Source of the DNA: Orrella sp037026685 | GTDB taxonomy: Bacteria; Pseudomonadota; Gammaproteobacteria; Burkholderiales; Burkholderiaceae_B | Direction of reading: 5' to 3' | Length of the DNA stretch: 64,000 nucleotides | Assembly (NCBI RefSeq): GCF_037026685.1 | Contig: NZ_JBANET010000021.1 | Location: forward strand, 1 to 64,000 | In this document: one piece after another, positions 20,901 to 25,857 of the stretch | Layout: every line of letters begins with the position of its first letter | Numbering within the stretch: the stretch's first letter is position 1 | The notes under the pieces: generated by a model | What the model was told of the DNA's origin: nothing | The model's database searches: none | The model's input: the letters and a program-made list of their open reading frames with translations, nothing else | Translations under genes and position numbers: made by a program

Positions 20901-21608
20901 AGCATCCTGCTGGGCCAGAGCCGCATCATGACCACGTTCGGCGGCAGCATCCTGGCCTGGTCGGCGCAAGGCGACATCAACGCGGGCCGCGGTTCGAAGA
21001 CCACGGTGGTGTACACGCCGCCGCGGCGCGTCTATGACAGCGTGGGCAACGTGACCCTGTCTTCGGACGTGCCCAGCACCGGGGCGGGCATCGCCACCCT
21101 GGCGCCGATTGCCGAGGTGCCGCCGGGCGACCTGGACCTGATCGCGCCGCTGGGCACCATCGACGCGGGCGAGGCGGGCATCCGTTCTTCGGGCAGCGTC
21201 AACGTGGCGGCGCTGCAAGTGGTCAACGCGGCCAACATCCAGGCCCAGGGCGAGACGGTAGGCGTGCCGGCGGTCGCGGCGGTCAACGTCGGCGCCCTGA
21301 CCGGCGCCAGCGCGGCCTCCACCGCCGCGGCCGATGCGGCGCAGGAGTCGGTGGCGCGCACCCGCGCGGCCGCCCGCCAGAACCTGCCGTCCATCATCAG
21401 CGTGCAGATCCTGGGCTTTGGCGACGAGGCGGCGGGCGGCGAGGCCGGCGCGGCAGCACCCGCCGGCACGGGCTCGCCGCAGGTCCGCGCGCCCGCCTAC
21501 GACCCGGCCAGCCCGGTGCAGATGGTGGGCAGCGGGCAAAACTACGACGCCCGGCAGGTGGCCAGGCTGACCCCGGAAGAACGGCGCGCCTTGCAACAGT
21601 CGCCTTGA
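8982..21608 (+). CDS. Giant TPS-family filamentous-haemagglutinin-like exoprotein (PdtA-like)
   Basis: 4,208-residue secreted protein. The ATG at 8982 follows GAGGGA and opens a long, Arg-containing signal peptide ending near SLAHA (residue 45). A TPS secretion domain follows at about residues 125-390, with the NQNG motif (VNQNGVVFSGTSQVNV) and the typical NWDTFNVG strand. The body is a long beta-helix of short Gly/Ala/Val repeats. Around residues 2856-2990 there is a distinct block of repeated LPAGTVLP units. The C-terminus (about 4046-4146, SLGTIDAGEAGIRSSG-like) matches DUF3739, a domain of exoproteins linked to VreARI signalling. No TpsB (FhaC-like) pore gene is in the window, so it must use one encoded elsewhere. 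Preceded by a VreI-type promoter. Confidence 0.92.
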   Translation: MRFMRHANELGQDSSRFRGHPAWVLTPLAAAILLAAHGSVLSLAHAQPAGGAWFAAGAGAGGQARAAQRAPAPGAAIPASARQQAQAREQLSRSIANLSRTANAIAAQQAAQEAARAQAQHDPSVPEGLAQGGLWDRDAAGNPLAWRGAQRPVHTVEGGRHHVAIRQTESRAILNWDTFNVGKSTTVEFQQQASDAVLNKVVGADARPSQIQGQIQAEGTVMLVNQNGVVFSGTSQVNVRNLVAAAGRADQALDTQFLDHGLYSNGSAPTLREAAGPVLVQAGARIATHRPASATQGGGYVLLAGSQAHNAGHISTPGGQTALAAGESFVIARGYTPDGNPASTTRGNEITPILSGASLSDPQGSVGTVVNTGLIQAATGDITLTGRNVTQAGVAVATTSTSARGTLHLVNPAQASAGQGRVTLGEHSVTAIVLEETGAAALDSQREAGRSNPEPDRQGPYVLDDFRDLSRIEIRTDNTVQFQGRDDGAGGALALATGGQIVVDAVRRSLLEAGAELDVSGAVGVRVAMEANNLRIDVQGNEQRDAPVNREGGQLNNSSVWIDRRTLVHVPAGTNGYETDRWYTAGGLLEVGGYLATSGRTVGEWMAQGGVVHFTGGDVVARAGSRINLSGGTLDVQAGRIRQSWLRGEDGRLYEVSRAPGDLLYQGLYRGYEAASARWGVTRHYYNPLVAPGQRSEQGYTVGRDAGRLVIGTANAVLEADVLSQVYQGPRQNQAPQAGLDGLLQPQTALARRGALIVGQWHAVFDPETGLARDGVEAGPVREIVLGAPPPQAEAVALDDEVAPGREGVVQLDAQRLSAMELGMLRVAASEQVTVLSALQLAEGGQIILHGPGVSVLADLTAQGGHIGLGNVYQGLASSNTWQDLFIGAPAGGAEQVLIGPGVRLDVSGAWTNALLHEQDEALAGGWRQAWRHGGTVSVRSRGAVSLQDGSAVDAASGAARLADGALLGGRGGGVTLEAGALGGDGSQAGLALHGALRGYGVAGGGTLALVDSGQVVIGQLPGDPDSPFAQAGTVLEPTLFGSGFADYRVTGGQGLLVAPDTQLQVFMPVLRGTGDMQAGTAQAGLEVWLPPAFQEDPVSAVMTARGGASLALNAGTAFSAAADRARVHAHLAGGSHIEVDAGQSITVRSIGEILAQGTVRAHGGRIELSQVSNVIEAEDLTGEGIAHQRAIRVAGTLDVSGLAVSARSRDARRYGQLLDAGTIVLGGTLDEAAGTASASDVFVVVQDGAVLDARGAAGQFDAPGAGAGVFASHGGAVSIVSYNGIVLDGQVLLQAGGAGARAGSLAIGLESPYYSSRAPLDNAVLAPREIVLTQDAPARDPQAPLAYGSARLSAEQLARTGADELALYSNGLISFEDDVRLSAAQGIRLYAGALALSEQAAEGIAVTLAAPYVRLGGVTGATTQDNFRHAYVDGGRSARPATGSFTVQAQWLDVRDLVTFGARSSYRNAQDQAVTVDRRGFADVLLASDGDIRFLRGNTSRATVLAAPLHLTLAGAQVYPATHAVARVLAGPLQGGASYAADGLLRIVRPEGWQDAAEPPVPLSVFGSLALGAAAVEQAGVVRAPLGSIDVGTSSQTTSGAGDTAQVRLLPGSLTSVSAQGLVMPYGGTIDGITYEYGGQAVSLAGLGGVAPDGRLATGVTLSGTHVQVEGGAVLDLSGGGELLGAGFVSGRGGSTDARLHPLVRSTDGGFVLPGLADHPVYAIVPGLPAHYAPLAAEHGAGDPLIGQTITLGQGVPGLPAGTYTLLPSNYALLPGAYRVELNLADARSLGAPRAPAGALALRNGSWLAGGQLGQVQTGARDARVHAVTLTAPDVLRRYSQYDETSYAEFIVAAAQRQGIARAMLPADARGLQLRFLPRAAGQDPALALSFEGSARFAPAEGGYGNGASVVGNALVRGSESFEILPEGAAPTAGFAGVSLPAPALNAIGGDRLSIGGAVANTYGTVGNQLRLQSVDTSSIFLRGGAELAAPQVLLISGDQAAGQIVVEAGARINTIGQGAVAYDSTHGFVYVPETSTVLAVSNGWLDLLAPRAPDEFTTIGGQVAVGPCPPGAACAEPARLYSEGTIAVATNKDIVLDETVRYGTRNLALAVGGINVGSAGALAGAAQRGALPAGLTLNQDVMDRLLAGDTDFGTPALEGLFLTARQSVNFYESIALSTLDPATGRSRLQELVLGTPALYGYGQAGDLALIQTGALIWNGSADGAPEPLLQGPGQGAGQLRIEAERIEFGYARRAQPDTVQSQQRQVLGFAQVQMQASEQVSANHKGTLAVHQSRGEHVAGQGFQYSGADLAISTPLLTARPGADLSVTVGQDLRIDGAAGADPGAVDALGGTLSFAARGIVLDTAVALPSGRLSLAAGQNLVLGAGADIDVSGRAVDFFDQTRYSWGGEVLLHSAAGDITQDAASRIDLSARHNQGGRLSAVALGEGAGVVALAGRILGAASGLYDAGGTLVPYLGAGIEVRAQRLGQGALTDEFAALNARLNEGEVFGARSFQFKQGSLTVGDELRANAVQLSIDGGSLTVAGAIDASGAQVGSIRLAAAQGLTVAGTGVLDAHGTLLRVDGHGQIIDAPNRAVIELDAGQGALVLQAGARMDLRHGTAPQPGAASDGLARGTVQLSAPRLGADPTVAQVAVQAGGPLAIEGARSIALNATWRYGDDGPDAVIRPGSETTEGRDYRLIDQAYLDARHAESAAFMQAALAQIRAGGALAGQTAGLRAYADAFHLRPGVQIETVHDLLVQGDLDLSGHRYDSLNPNVNAFVPGSRPGEAAYGAGEPGRLAMRAQGDLYVHGSITDGFTPLQTDIDTAGWVLQPGVQPFEADVVIPRLGIALQQGTTFPAGSTLNYDLPVQSLSLPAGTVLPVAAELAAGFDVPAGTVLPGAVTVRLADGSTQLVPGGQPFAAGMRVLPGTVLPAGTRLPFDTQVRNLTWPRGVELPVAMTLRGSLSLRIGAVLPAGSNLVLNLPAGQESIALRGTPTHNWAAAPLLPAGSLSWGLRLAAGADLQAADTRAVRPDAGAGSMVLADSHYSVVMTTPPPGLQLVWKADNPYGHPENTIVHPASQAGCLRRDICHWVELPSVPSPSLLGQGFSVVRTGVGDLDLAAAGNLSLRSAFGVYTAGVEAAGQDAFSVPAFYQPRGASNDGAVLGGGFDQESLVDGGAHSVYQAWYPQGGGNVHVAAGGDLLGYARTDNFSARLQPTSAAVGNWLWRQGTGTGSGADHVPTAWWINFGTYAVEPFLPGTDETRRPHLVGFTGIGALGGGNVTMDVGGHAGVIDPSVQFPTHSQALVVAVGGTGRVLQDGSLRLTGGGDILLRAGGSLNALKPHAPIDASFSTDNRVGGALVNLRGHVQVQAGALGALQAFYLGGGQSGDAQRPIDFYRAMSAKALAGTVFVPGDAVFDVAARGNLVLGGVGDPGRVAQRSAVPFTVDGVSYPGGQSSFSLWTPHTAINLASAGGSLTPSTQMGESTGPSISTLRTGYDYSATDGRFVYPSRLAAVAFSGDIYAGDAAMQGVDAARRYGHYGLLLAPNGQGAGYLDLLAGGSLYGGGYVISRSGAAIEATSSPWRPAFVGRSAINTIVASNRSALGPYQAASESLAPLFAFGSQSAALAPELLLMPTRFYAVAGDVVALATGGQLRFSTVSPRSGATWYEGAGPLRLLAGGDIVAVGHGLGQSALIPGEMGGSRSGDADRFVSGLIVHSHDTDVSVVSAGRDILFSSFNVAGPGVLEISAGRSIRMDDRASVTSLGPVAPGDTRPGASIVMQAGFGAAGANYTGFLARYLDAANLADPDTPLAEQPGKVAKTYEEALIEWLAARYGFQPSEGGDAAAQARAYFAALPAEQQRIFARQVYFAELREGGREYNQAGGPRFGSYLRGRLAIAELFPETDAQGQAMAYQGDITMYGGAGVHTLVGGDIQMLTPGGGQTFGTEGEAPPASAGVITQGQGDIALYSLESILLGQSRIMTTFGGSILAWSAQGDINAGRGSKTTVVYTPPRRVYDSVGNVTLSSDVPSTGAGIATLAPIAEVPPGDLDLIAPLGTIDAGEAGIRSSGSVNVAALQVVNAANIQAQGETVGVPAVAAVNVGALTGASAASTAAADAAQESVARTRAAARQNLPSIISVQILGFGDEAAGGEAGAAAPAGTGSPQVRAPAYDPASPVQMVGSGQNYDARQVARLTPEERRALQQSP

Positions 21609-21627
21609 GGCGGGCATGCCTGGGAAT

Positions 21628-21664
21628 CGGCCTGTTTCCTGTCGGGGAACAGGCCGTTTTTTTT
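21628..21664 (+). terminator. Rho-independent terminator of the exoprotein gene
   Basis: Nine-base perfect stem CGGCCTGTT (21628-21636) / AACAGGCCG (21648-21656), 11-base loop, then eight T residues. It starts 20 bases after the stop codon. Confidence 0.95.
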
Positions 21665-21745
21665 CGTGCCCAGACGCGAGACGGCCCGCCAAGCCTATAT
21701 GAATAGACGGAAATTACATGGAAGCATGGATTGAATAAAAAATGC

Positions 21746-21775
21746 GGGGGTTTTGCCGCTTGCCAATCGTCTTAG
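21746..21775 (+). promoter_or_regulatory. VreI-type ECF promoter, copy C (RES-like gene)
   Basis: GGGGGTTTT (21746-21754), 13 bases, CGTCTTAG (21768-21775) then CA. Same spacing as copies A and B. It is 88 bases before the chosen ATG of the RES-like gene and lies after the strong terminator, so it starts a new transcript. Confidence 0.75.
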
Positions 21776-21862
21776 CAGCGTGTGGGGATTCATCGGCACG
21801 GACAGGCATTCGGCACTACCCCCTTTCCGGATGGGCATCCGTTGCGATTTGGGAGCATGACC

Positions 21863-22339
21863 ATGATCTCGTTATGGCGGGTATGTCATTTTGGTGTTCC
21901 TTTGGCGCAAGACATCAAGCAGGCGCGCTGGTTCCAGGTTTCCGGTCCCATCGCCACCTGCGAGGGCTCGGCCGTGGCGGCCATGTACGCCCGCCTGGTG
22001 GCGTGCATGCAACCCAATCCCCGCGCCTTGCCGCTGGTCGATCACATCTTCGAACTGCAGGTGCCCGGCGATTCGGTCCAGGATGCCCGCCTGTCGCGCC
22101 GCTGGTTCCTCAACCGTCCCGAGGTGCGCGCCTGCGTCGACGAATGGCTGGCGCACGAGTCCTCCCTGGTGCTGCGGGTGCCCTCGGTCAGCGGCTCGCA
22201 TCAATATCTGCTCAACCTTCGGCATCCCGGGCTGGGCCAGTGCCGTGTGTTCGACCGGGGGGCGTATCCCTATTCCAAATACCTGCCGGCGGTCGAGTCG
22301 GCGCTGGCAGACCCCAGCAAGTGGCTGTGCCTGCAGTAG
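21863..22339 (+). CDS. Small RES-domain-like protein
   Basis: 158 residues. The second of two in-frame ATG codons (21863) is used because GGGAG lies seven bases upstream; the first ATG is too close. The sequence reads like a compact RES domain (NAD-consuming toxin family): LWRVCHF at the start, an ARW...G segment near residue 22, and the late block SSLVLRVPSVSGSHQYLLN before HPG. The usual RES Glu/Ser pattern is only partly visible and no Xre/DUF2384 antitoxin gene is adjacent. It has its own VreI-type promoter, so it is probably induced with the exoprotein. The RES assignment is moderate, and neither toxin nor enzyme activity is shown by the sequence. Confidence 0.6.
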   Translation: MISLWRVCHFGVPLAQDIKQARWFQVSGPIATCEGSAVAAMYARLVACMQPNPRALPLVDHIFELQVPGDSVQDARLSRRWFLNRPEVRACVDEWLAHESSLVLRVPSVSGSHQYLLNLRHPGLGQCRVFDRGAYPYSKYLPAVESALADPSKWLCLQ

Positions 22340-22395
22340 CGCGCCGGCGGCCATGTTGAACCCGGCCTTATCCAGGCGAGCCCGCGTGCCGGCCA

Positions 22396-22432
22396 GGCGC
22401 ATCCGGCCCCCGGCGCGCCGGCCGGATGCGCC
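22396..22432. terminator. Bidirectional hairpin between convergent genes
   Basis: Perfect 12-base inverted repeat GGCGCATCCGGC (22396-22407) / GCCGGATGCGCC (22421-22432) with a 13-base GC-rich loop. It sits between the RES-like gene and the 3' end of gspJ. No long T-tract follows, so it may be a terminator aided by Rho or a transcript stabiliser. Confidence 0.6.
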
Positions 22433-22435
22433 GCT

Positions 22436-23173
22436 TCATTGCAGCGGGATGGCCCGGCGCAGCGGCCCGGCGCCGCTGCCCGGCGGCGGCTCCAGCACGA
22501 TCTCCAGCCCCGACGCGGCATATAGGCCCAGCCCGGCGTGCGGCAGCCTCAGCCAGCCCTGGCCGTCGCGCCAGGCCCTGACCTCGAAGCCGCGCAGCGG
22601 GCCCAGCAGGGCCACCGCGTCGGCGCGGCCGGGTTCGGCCAGCGGGAACACCGCCGAGGCGGGGCCGGCGGCCCGGTACAGCGTGCCGTCGCTGATCCAC
22701 CACTGCACGCGCTGCCAGTGGCCCGGCTGGGCCGCTGCGGCGCGGATGATCTCCAGCAGGAAGGGCCGCTGCGGCGTGCGCGCCACGTGCAGCGAGGCGG
22801 GCAGCAAGGGCTCCGTCAAGTCGGCCACGACGCGCCCCGAGGCGTCCCGTTTCACGCGTGACGATTCGTTTTGCGATTGTGACGCTGTTTCGTTTTGCGA
22901 TGGGCCCGTGGCGGTTTCCGCTTCCACCCGCGCGATCTCGGCCGGCGCAAAGCCCGGCAGTTCCACCGTGGCGCGCTGCGCCACGTCCTGCTCCAGCTGC
23001 TGCAGCACGCGCATCCATAGACTGTCCCGGCGCGCATGCTCGGTCAGGCTGGCGTCCGAGCGCTCGACGCTTTCCAGCCCGCGCCATGCGATGACGCTGA
23101 TGACCGCCATGATAAGTATGGCGATCATTATCTCGATCAGGGTAAAGCCTTGTTGTCGGCGCGGCATGGTCAT
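22436..23173 (-). CDS. gspJ: Minor pseudopilin GspJ (HxcW-like)
   Basis: Minor pseudopilin of the type II secretion tip complex. The prepilin peptidase site and hydrophobic helix are clear: MTMPRRQQG, then FTLIEIMIAILIMAVISVIA with Glu at +5. The globular domain of about 210 residues and the long WWISDGTLYRAAG strand are typical of GspJ. It follows gspI on the same strand with a four-base gap and ends a gspH-orfX-gspI-gspJ operon. 245 residues is within the usual range. A Ser/Asn/Gln-rich insertion (about 90-105) is peculiar to this copy. Confidence 0.92.
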   Translation of the reverse strand: MTMPRRQQGFTLIEIMIAILIMAVISVIAWRGLESVERSDASLTEHARRDSLWMRVLQQLEQDVAQRATVELPGFAPAEIARVEAETATGPSQNETASQSQNESSRVKRDASGRVVADLTEPLLPASLHVARTPQRPFLLEIIRAAAAQPGHWQRVQWWISDGTLYRAAGPASAVFPLAEPGRADAVALLGPLRGFEVRAWRDGQGWLRLPHAGLGLYAASGLEIVLEPPPGSGAGPLRRAIPLQ

Positions 23174-23177
23174 GGGG

Positions 23178-23606
23178 TCAGCGCTTTTGCAAGGTGGCCA
23201 GCGTGGCCAGGGCGCGGTCCGGCTGGTCCTGCAGGTAGACCTCCACGATGACCGCGTTCATGCCCGCCTCGGCCGGTTCGATGCGCGTCACGCACAGGAA
23301 CGGCCGCCCCTGCTGGGCGCAAGGGCGGGCCGGTCCGCCGGCCGCCGCCCCCGCCACCATCAGTTCGCCCATATGGGTATCGGCGGCAAGCAAGGCCAAG
23401 GCCCGGGTCTGCAGGATGCCGCTGGCCGTCGTGGCGGTACCTACGGCCCGCACCGCGGCGGCCAGCGCCACGCCGATGATGGCCAGCGCAACCAGCACTT
23501 CCAGCAGCGTGAACCCGGCCTGCGCCGGCGTGCCCGCATCAAGAGCCGCCGTGGCGCGCTGCCGGCCGAAATGCGGCGGGCAAGGATGCCTGGCCGCGCG
23601 GTTCAT
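23178..23606 (-). CDS. gspI: Minor pseudopilin GspI (HxcV-like)
   Basis: 142-residue minor pseudopilin. Unlike gspJ it has a long leader of about 31 residues before the cleavage motif (AG then FTLLEVLVALAIIGVALAAA). The downstream part (LQTRALALLAADTHMGELMV) matches the GspI pattern ALxxAENxLxEL. The ATG overlaps the stop of the preceding unusual ORF by ATGA, showing that translation is coupled. An internal start closer to the prepilin motif cannot be excluded, but the overlap favours 23606. Confidence 0.88.
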   Translation of the reverse strand: MNRAARHPCPPHFGRQRATAALDAGTPAQAGFTLLEVLVALAIIGVALAAAVRAVGTATTASGILQTRALALLAADTHMGELMVAGAAAGGPARPCAQQGRPFLCVTRIEPAEAGMNAVIVEVYLQDQPDRALATLATLQKR

Positions 23607-24067
23607 GGAGCAAGCCTTTGGGGATGGATCCGACTATGCGTAGACGAATGGATTTTGTCATCTCGACCGGACCGGTTTGTTCCATCTCGTGAAACCATGC
23701 CCGGCTCCTGCCAATCAGCGTTGCCGAGTCTATTCAAAAAAGAATCAACTTCTGCTGGCGAGCCGGGATCGTCAAACTCATGCAAGTTAGGGGCGTTAGG
23801 CTTATGCAATTCAGGATCAATCGTCCAATACCGCAGATTGGAAACGAAAAAATCATGCGAACTGGAGCCAGCCAGTTTGCGCCGCGCGGAGACACGATGC
23901 CTATTCAGAAAAGGGTCGGTTTCTGTATGCGAATCGGCATCGACAGGATTATGCGAAATGAGATGGGCCGGCCTATCCAGAATAGGATTATTCAGATCGG
24001 CAACGGCCGGTCTATCCGCATGTGGATCGAGTCGAGATTTCATAACTGAATCTGCAGATCTTTTCAT
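23603..24067 (-). CDS. Unusual Asp/His/Asn/Arg/Pro-rich small protein inside the pseudopilin operon
   Basis: 154-residue open frame exactly filling the space between gspH and gspI. The ATG at 24067 comes 8 bases after the gspH stop (an ATG at 24088 would overlap gspH), and its stop overlaps the gspI ATG, so it sits in the operon as a coupled gene. It has no prepilin motif, signal peptide or membrane helix. Composition is hydrophilic, with degenerate repeated phrases: DPFLNRH and DSFLNRL, HADRPA and LDRPAHL. Its codon use and A+T content are unlike its neighbours. Not recognised as any family. It could be a real novel accessory protein, or an inserted repeat-derived stretch that happens to stay open; the ATGA coupling supports the first. 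Confidence 0.55.
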   Translation of the reverse strand: MKRSADSVMKSRLDPHADRPAVADLNNPILDRPAHLISHNPVDADSHTETDPFLNRHRVSARRKLAGSSSHDFFVSNLRYWTIDPELHKPNAPNLHEFDDPGSPAEVDSFLNRLGNADWQEPGMVSRDGTNRSGRDDKIHSSTHSRIHPQRLAP

Positions 24068-24074
24068 ATTTGGA

Positions 24075-24581
24075 TTACCTGACGACATAGCCGCCGTCGG
24101 CGGCGCGTTCGATCGTGACGCTGGCCTGGCCATGGCGCAGCACCAGCTGCCAGGGCTGGCCGATCCATTCGCTGCCGAGCACGACCGGCCCGGCCGGCGA
24201 CGCGTCGGTGGGTGTCAGGCGCCAGCTGCGCGGGCGCAGGGCATCGTTGCCGGAAAAGTCGTCCAGCGCTCCGTCGGTCATGACTTCCGGGACCACGCCG
24301 CCTGGCGGCAAGCGCCAGTTGCCGCGCGTAAAGCGGTAGCCTTGGCCGTCGGCGCGCCAGGCGACCAGCCTGCCGTCGGTGCGCACCGCCTGGTGCGCGG
24401 CTTCGAACTGCTGCGCCAGCTGCCGCGCATCCTGGCGCAGGATGCGCTCGGGCGAAGGGCTGATGCTCAGGCCTACCGCGCCGGCCGTGATGCCGATGAT
24501 GACCAGCACCACCATGATCTCTATCAGGGTGAAGCCGCGCTGGCTGCAAACGGCAAGGGAAGGCGCGAACGGGGCGGGCAT
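24075..24581 (-). CDS. gspH: Minor pseudopilin GspH (HxcU-like)
   Basis: 168-residue minor pseudopilin, first gene of the operon reading leftwards. The leader ends in CSQRG, followed by FTLIEIMVVLVIIGITAGAV with Glu at +5. The following RILRQDARQLAQQFEAAHQ helix is characteristic of GspH, as is the Ig-like C-terminal domain ending WQLVLRHGQASVTIERAADG. It is divergent from gspC with 122 bases between starts. The major pseudopilin gspG, usually near gspH, is absent here. Confidence 0.92.
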   Translation of the reverse strand: MPAPFAPSLAVCSQRGFTLIEIMVVLVIIGITAGAVGLSISPSPERILRQDARQLAQQFEAAHQAVRTDGRLVAWRADGQGYRFTRGNWRLPPGGVVPEVMTDGALDDFSGNDALRPRSWRLTPTDASPAGPVVLGSEWIGQPWQLVLRHGQASVTIERAADGGYVVR

Positions 24582-24703
24582 GGCGGCGGGCGGGTAAAGG
24601 CTCAGGAGCGGGGCACCCCGCGCATCCTAGCCCTTCAATGTGATGCTGCAATGAAACCTACACCTGGGTTTGATAAGCCGCCTTGCCGGTTGCGGGGGGG
24701 CGC

Positions 24704-25141
24704 ATGCGCCTAGGCTTGCGGGTCTCTGCTTCTTTCGCCGCCGCCCTGCTGGGGCTGGGGCTGCTTCTTGCCGCCTTGCTGTATTGGGCGATGGCGCTGC
24801 GCCAGCCGCTGCCCGCCGCGCCGCAGGCGGCCAGCGGCCCGGCGGCGGCCGATCCGGCCGCCCAGGCGCTGGCGCAATGGTTCGGCCCGGGCGAAGTCCG
24901 GATGGACGTCGAGGTCAGCGGCCTGCTGCGCTCGGCCGGCCAGGCCGTGGCCGTCATGGCGGTCAACGGACAGCCGCCGCGCACCTATCGGGTGGGCGAC
25001 GAGGTGGCGCAGTCGGCCACGGTCGCGGCGATCGAAGGCGATGCGGTGCTGGTGCGCCGAGACGGGCAGCTGGTGCGTTATCGCGTGCCGGCGCCGCGCG
25101 GCGCCGATGCCGATCAGGACGGCATCGTGCGCCGGCCTTAG
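24704..25141 (+). CDS. gspC: Short GspC-like type II secretion component (HxcP-like)
   Basis: 145-residue inner-membrane protein linking the inner platform to the secretin. One transmembrane helix lies at about residues 8-30. A Pro/Ala linker follows, then a homology-region (HR) domain at about 58-125 with the signature LLRSAGQAVAVMAVNGQPP and YRVGDEV. There is no C-terminal PDZ or coiled-coil domain, making it much shorter than classical GspC (about 270-300 residues). Short HxcP-type GspC proteins also occur in phosphate-regulated systems. The ATG at 24704 is preceded by a G-run; an upstream TTG at 24683 is possible. Divergent from the pseudopilin operon. Confidence 0.85.
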   Translation: MRLGLRVSASFAAALLGLGLLLAALLYWAMALRQPLPAAPQAASGPAAADPAAQALAQWFGPGEVRMDVEVSGLLRSAGQAVAVMAVNGQPPRTYRVGDEVAQSATVAAIEGDAVLVRRDGQLVRYRVPAPRGADADQDGIVRRP

Positions 25142-25233
25142 CGGCTTTTTTCAGTGGCAGTGTCACGAGACAGCATCGCGCTTTCACAAGAGGCGCGGTG
25201 CCGAAAACAAAGCTGAGCAGGAGCAGTACGACA

Positions 25234-25857
25234 ATGATGAAAGTAGGCATGCAGGACCTGGATAAATCCCTGGCCAAGATCGTCGATCACGCGCGCAACG
25301 AACCCGTGCAGGTGCTGCGCTACGGCCGCCCGTGGGTCTGGCTGGTGGGCCATGCATTGTGGGACCGGCCCTCGCAGGTGGCCGACCTGGTGCCCGAGCG
25401 CCATCCGCTGCGCGAGGTGCGTTTGCCTACCGATGCCGCGCTGTCCGAATCCATCACCGAACTGTATCGCCTGGCCCAGGTGATGGACCTGGCCTTGCCG
25501 CTGGAATTCGTTGTCCGCGCCTTGCTGCTGCAGTTGCTGTATGCCGTGCGCGACGAGCAGGAGCTGGCCGAGCGGATCGGCTACGACTTGACGTTCCGCT
25601 GGTTCGTCGGGATGGAACTGGAGCAGCCGGTGCCCCAGCCGCAAGCGCTAAAGAGCAGCCTGCAAGCCGCCTTGGGGCAGCTGCTGGTCGTGCGGCTGCT
25701 GCAGCGCCTGATGGTCGGCGTGCTGCCGCGCGAGGCCGGGCAGGCGCTGGGCAGGCTGCACCCGGATTATGGCTTGCTGAGCACCTGGATGGCGCCATTC
25801 CTGGAACAAGGCGGGACGGAGCTGTTCCTGCACATGGAGCCGGGCCGGACGGTTTGA
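25234..25857 (+). CDS. Fusion of Phd/YefM-like antitoxin domain and IS5-type transposase N-terminal domain (DUF772)
   Basis: 207 residues from an ATG ten bases after AGGAG. Residues 5-45 (MQDLDKSLAKIVDHARNEPV, then VLRYGRPWVWLVG) match the Phd/YefM antitoxin fold, where the usual phrase is xxEPVVITRxGRPxAVLVS. Residues about 70-125 (LPLEFVVRALLLQLLYAVRD and LTFRWFVGMELE) match the helical N-terminal domain of IS5/IS1182 transposases. The remaining 75 residues are helical and have no DDE catalytic domain; no inverted repeats or partner toxin are visible. It lies between gspC and vreA, reading in the same direction. A domesticated DNA-binding regulator of the locus is the simplest explanation (inference). 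Confidence 0.75.
   Translation: MMKVGMQDLDKSLAKIVDHARNEPVQVLRYGRPWVWLVGHALWDRPSQVADLVPERHPLREVRLPTDAALSESITELYRLAQVMDLALPLEFVVRALLLQLLYAVRDEQELAERIGYDLTFRWFVGMELEQPVPQPQALKSSLQAALGQLLVVRLLQRLMVGVLPREAGQALGRLHPDYGLLSTWMAPFLEQGGTELFLHMEPGRTV

Noticed and set aside
17277..21692. 1,471-residue minus-strand frame opposite the end of the exoprotein gene
   Set aside because: Same kind of shadow; it also runs through the rho-independent terminator.
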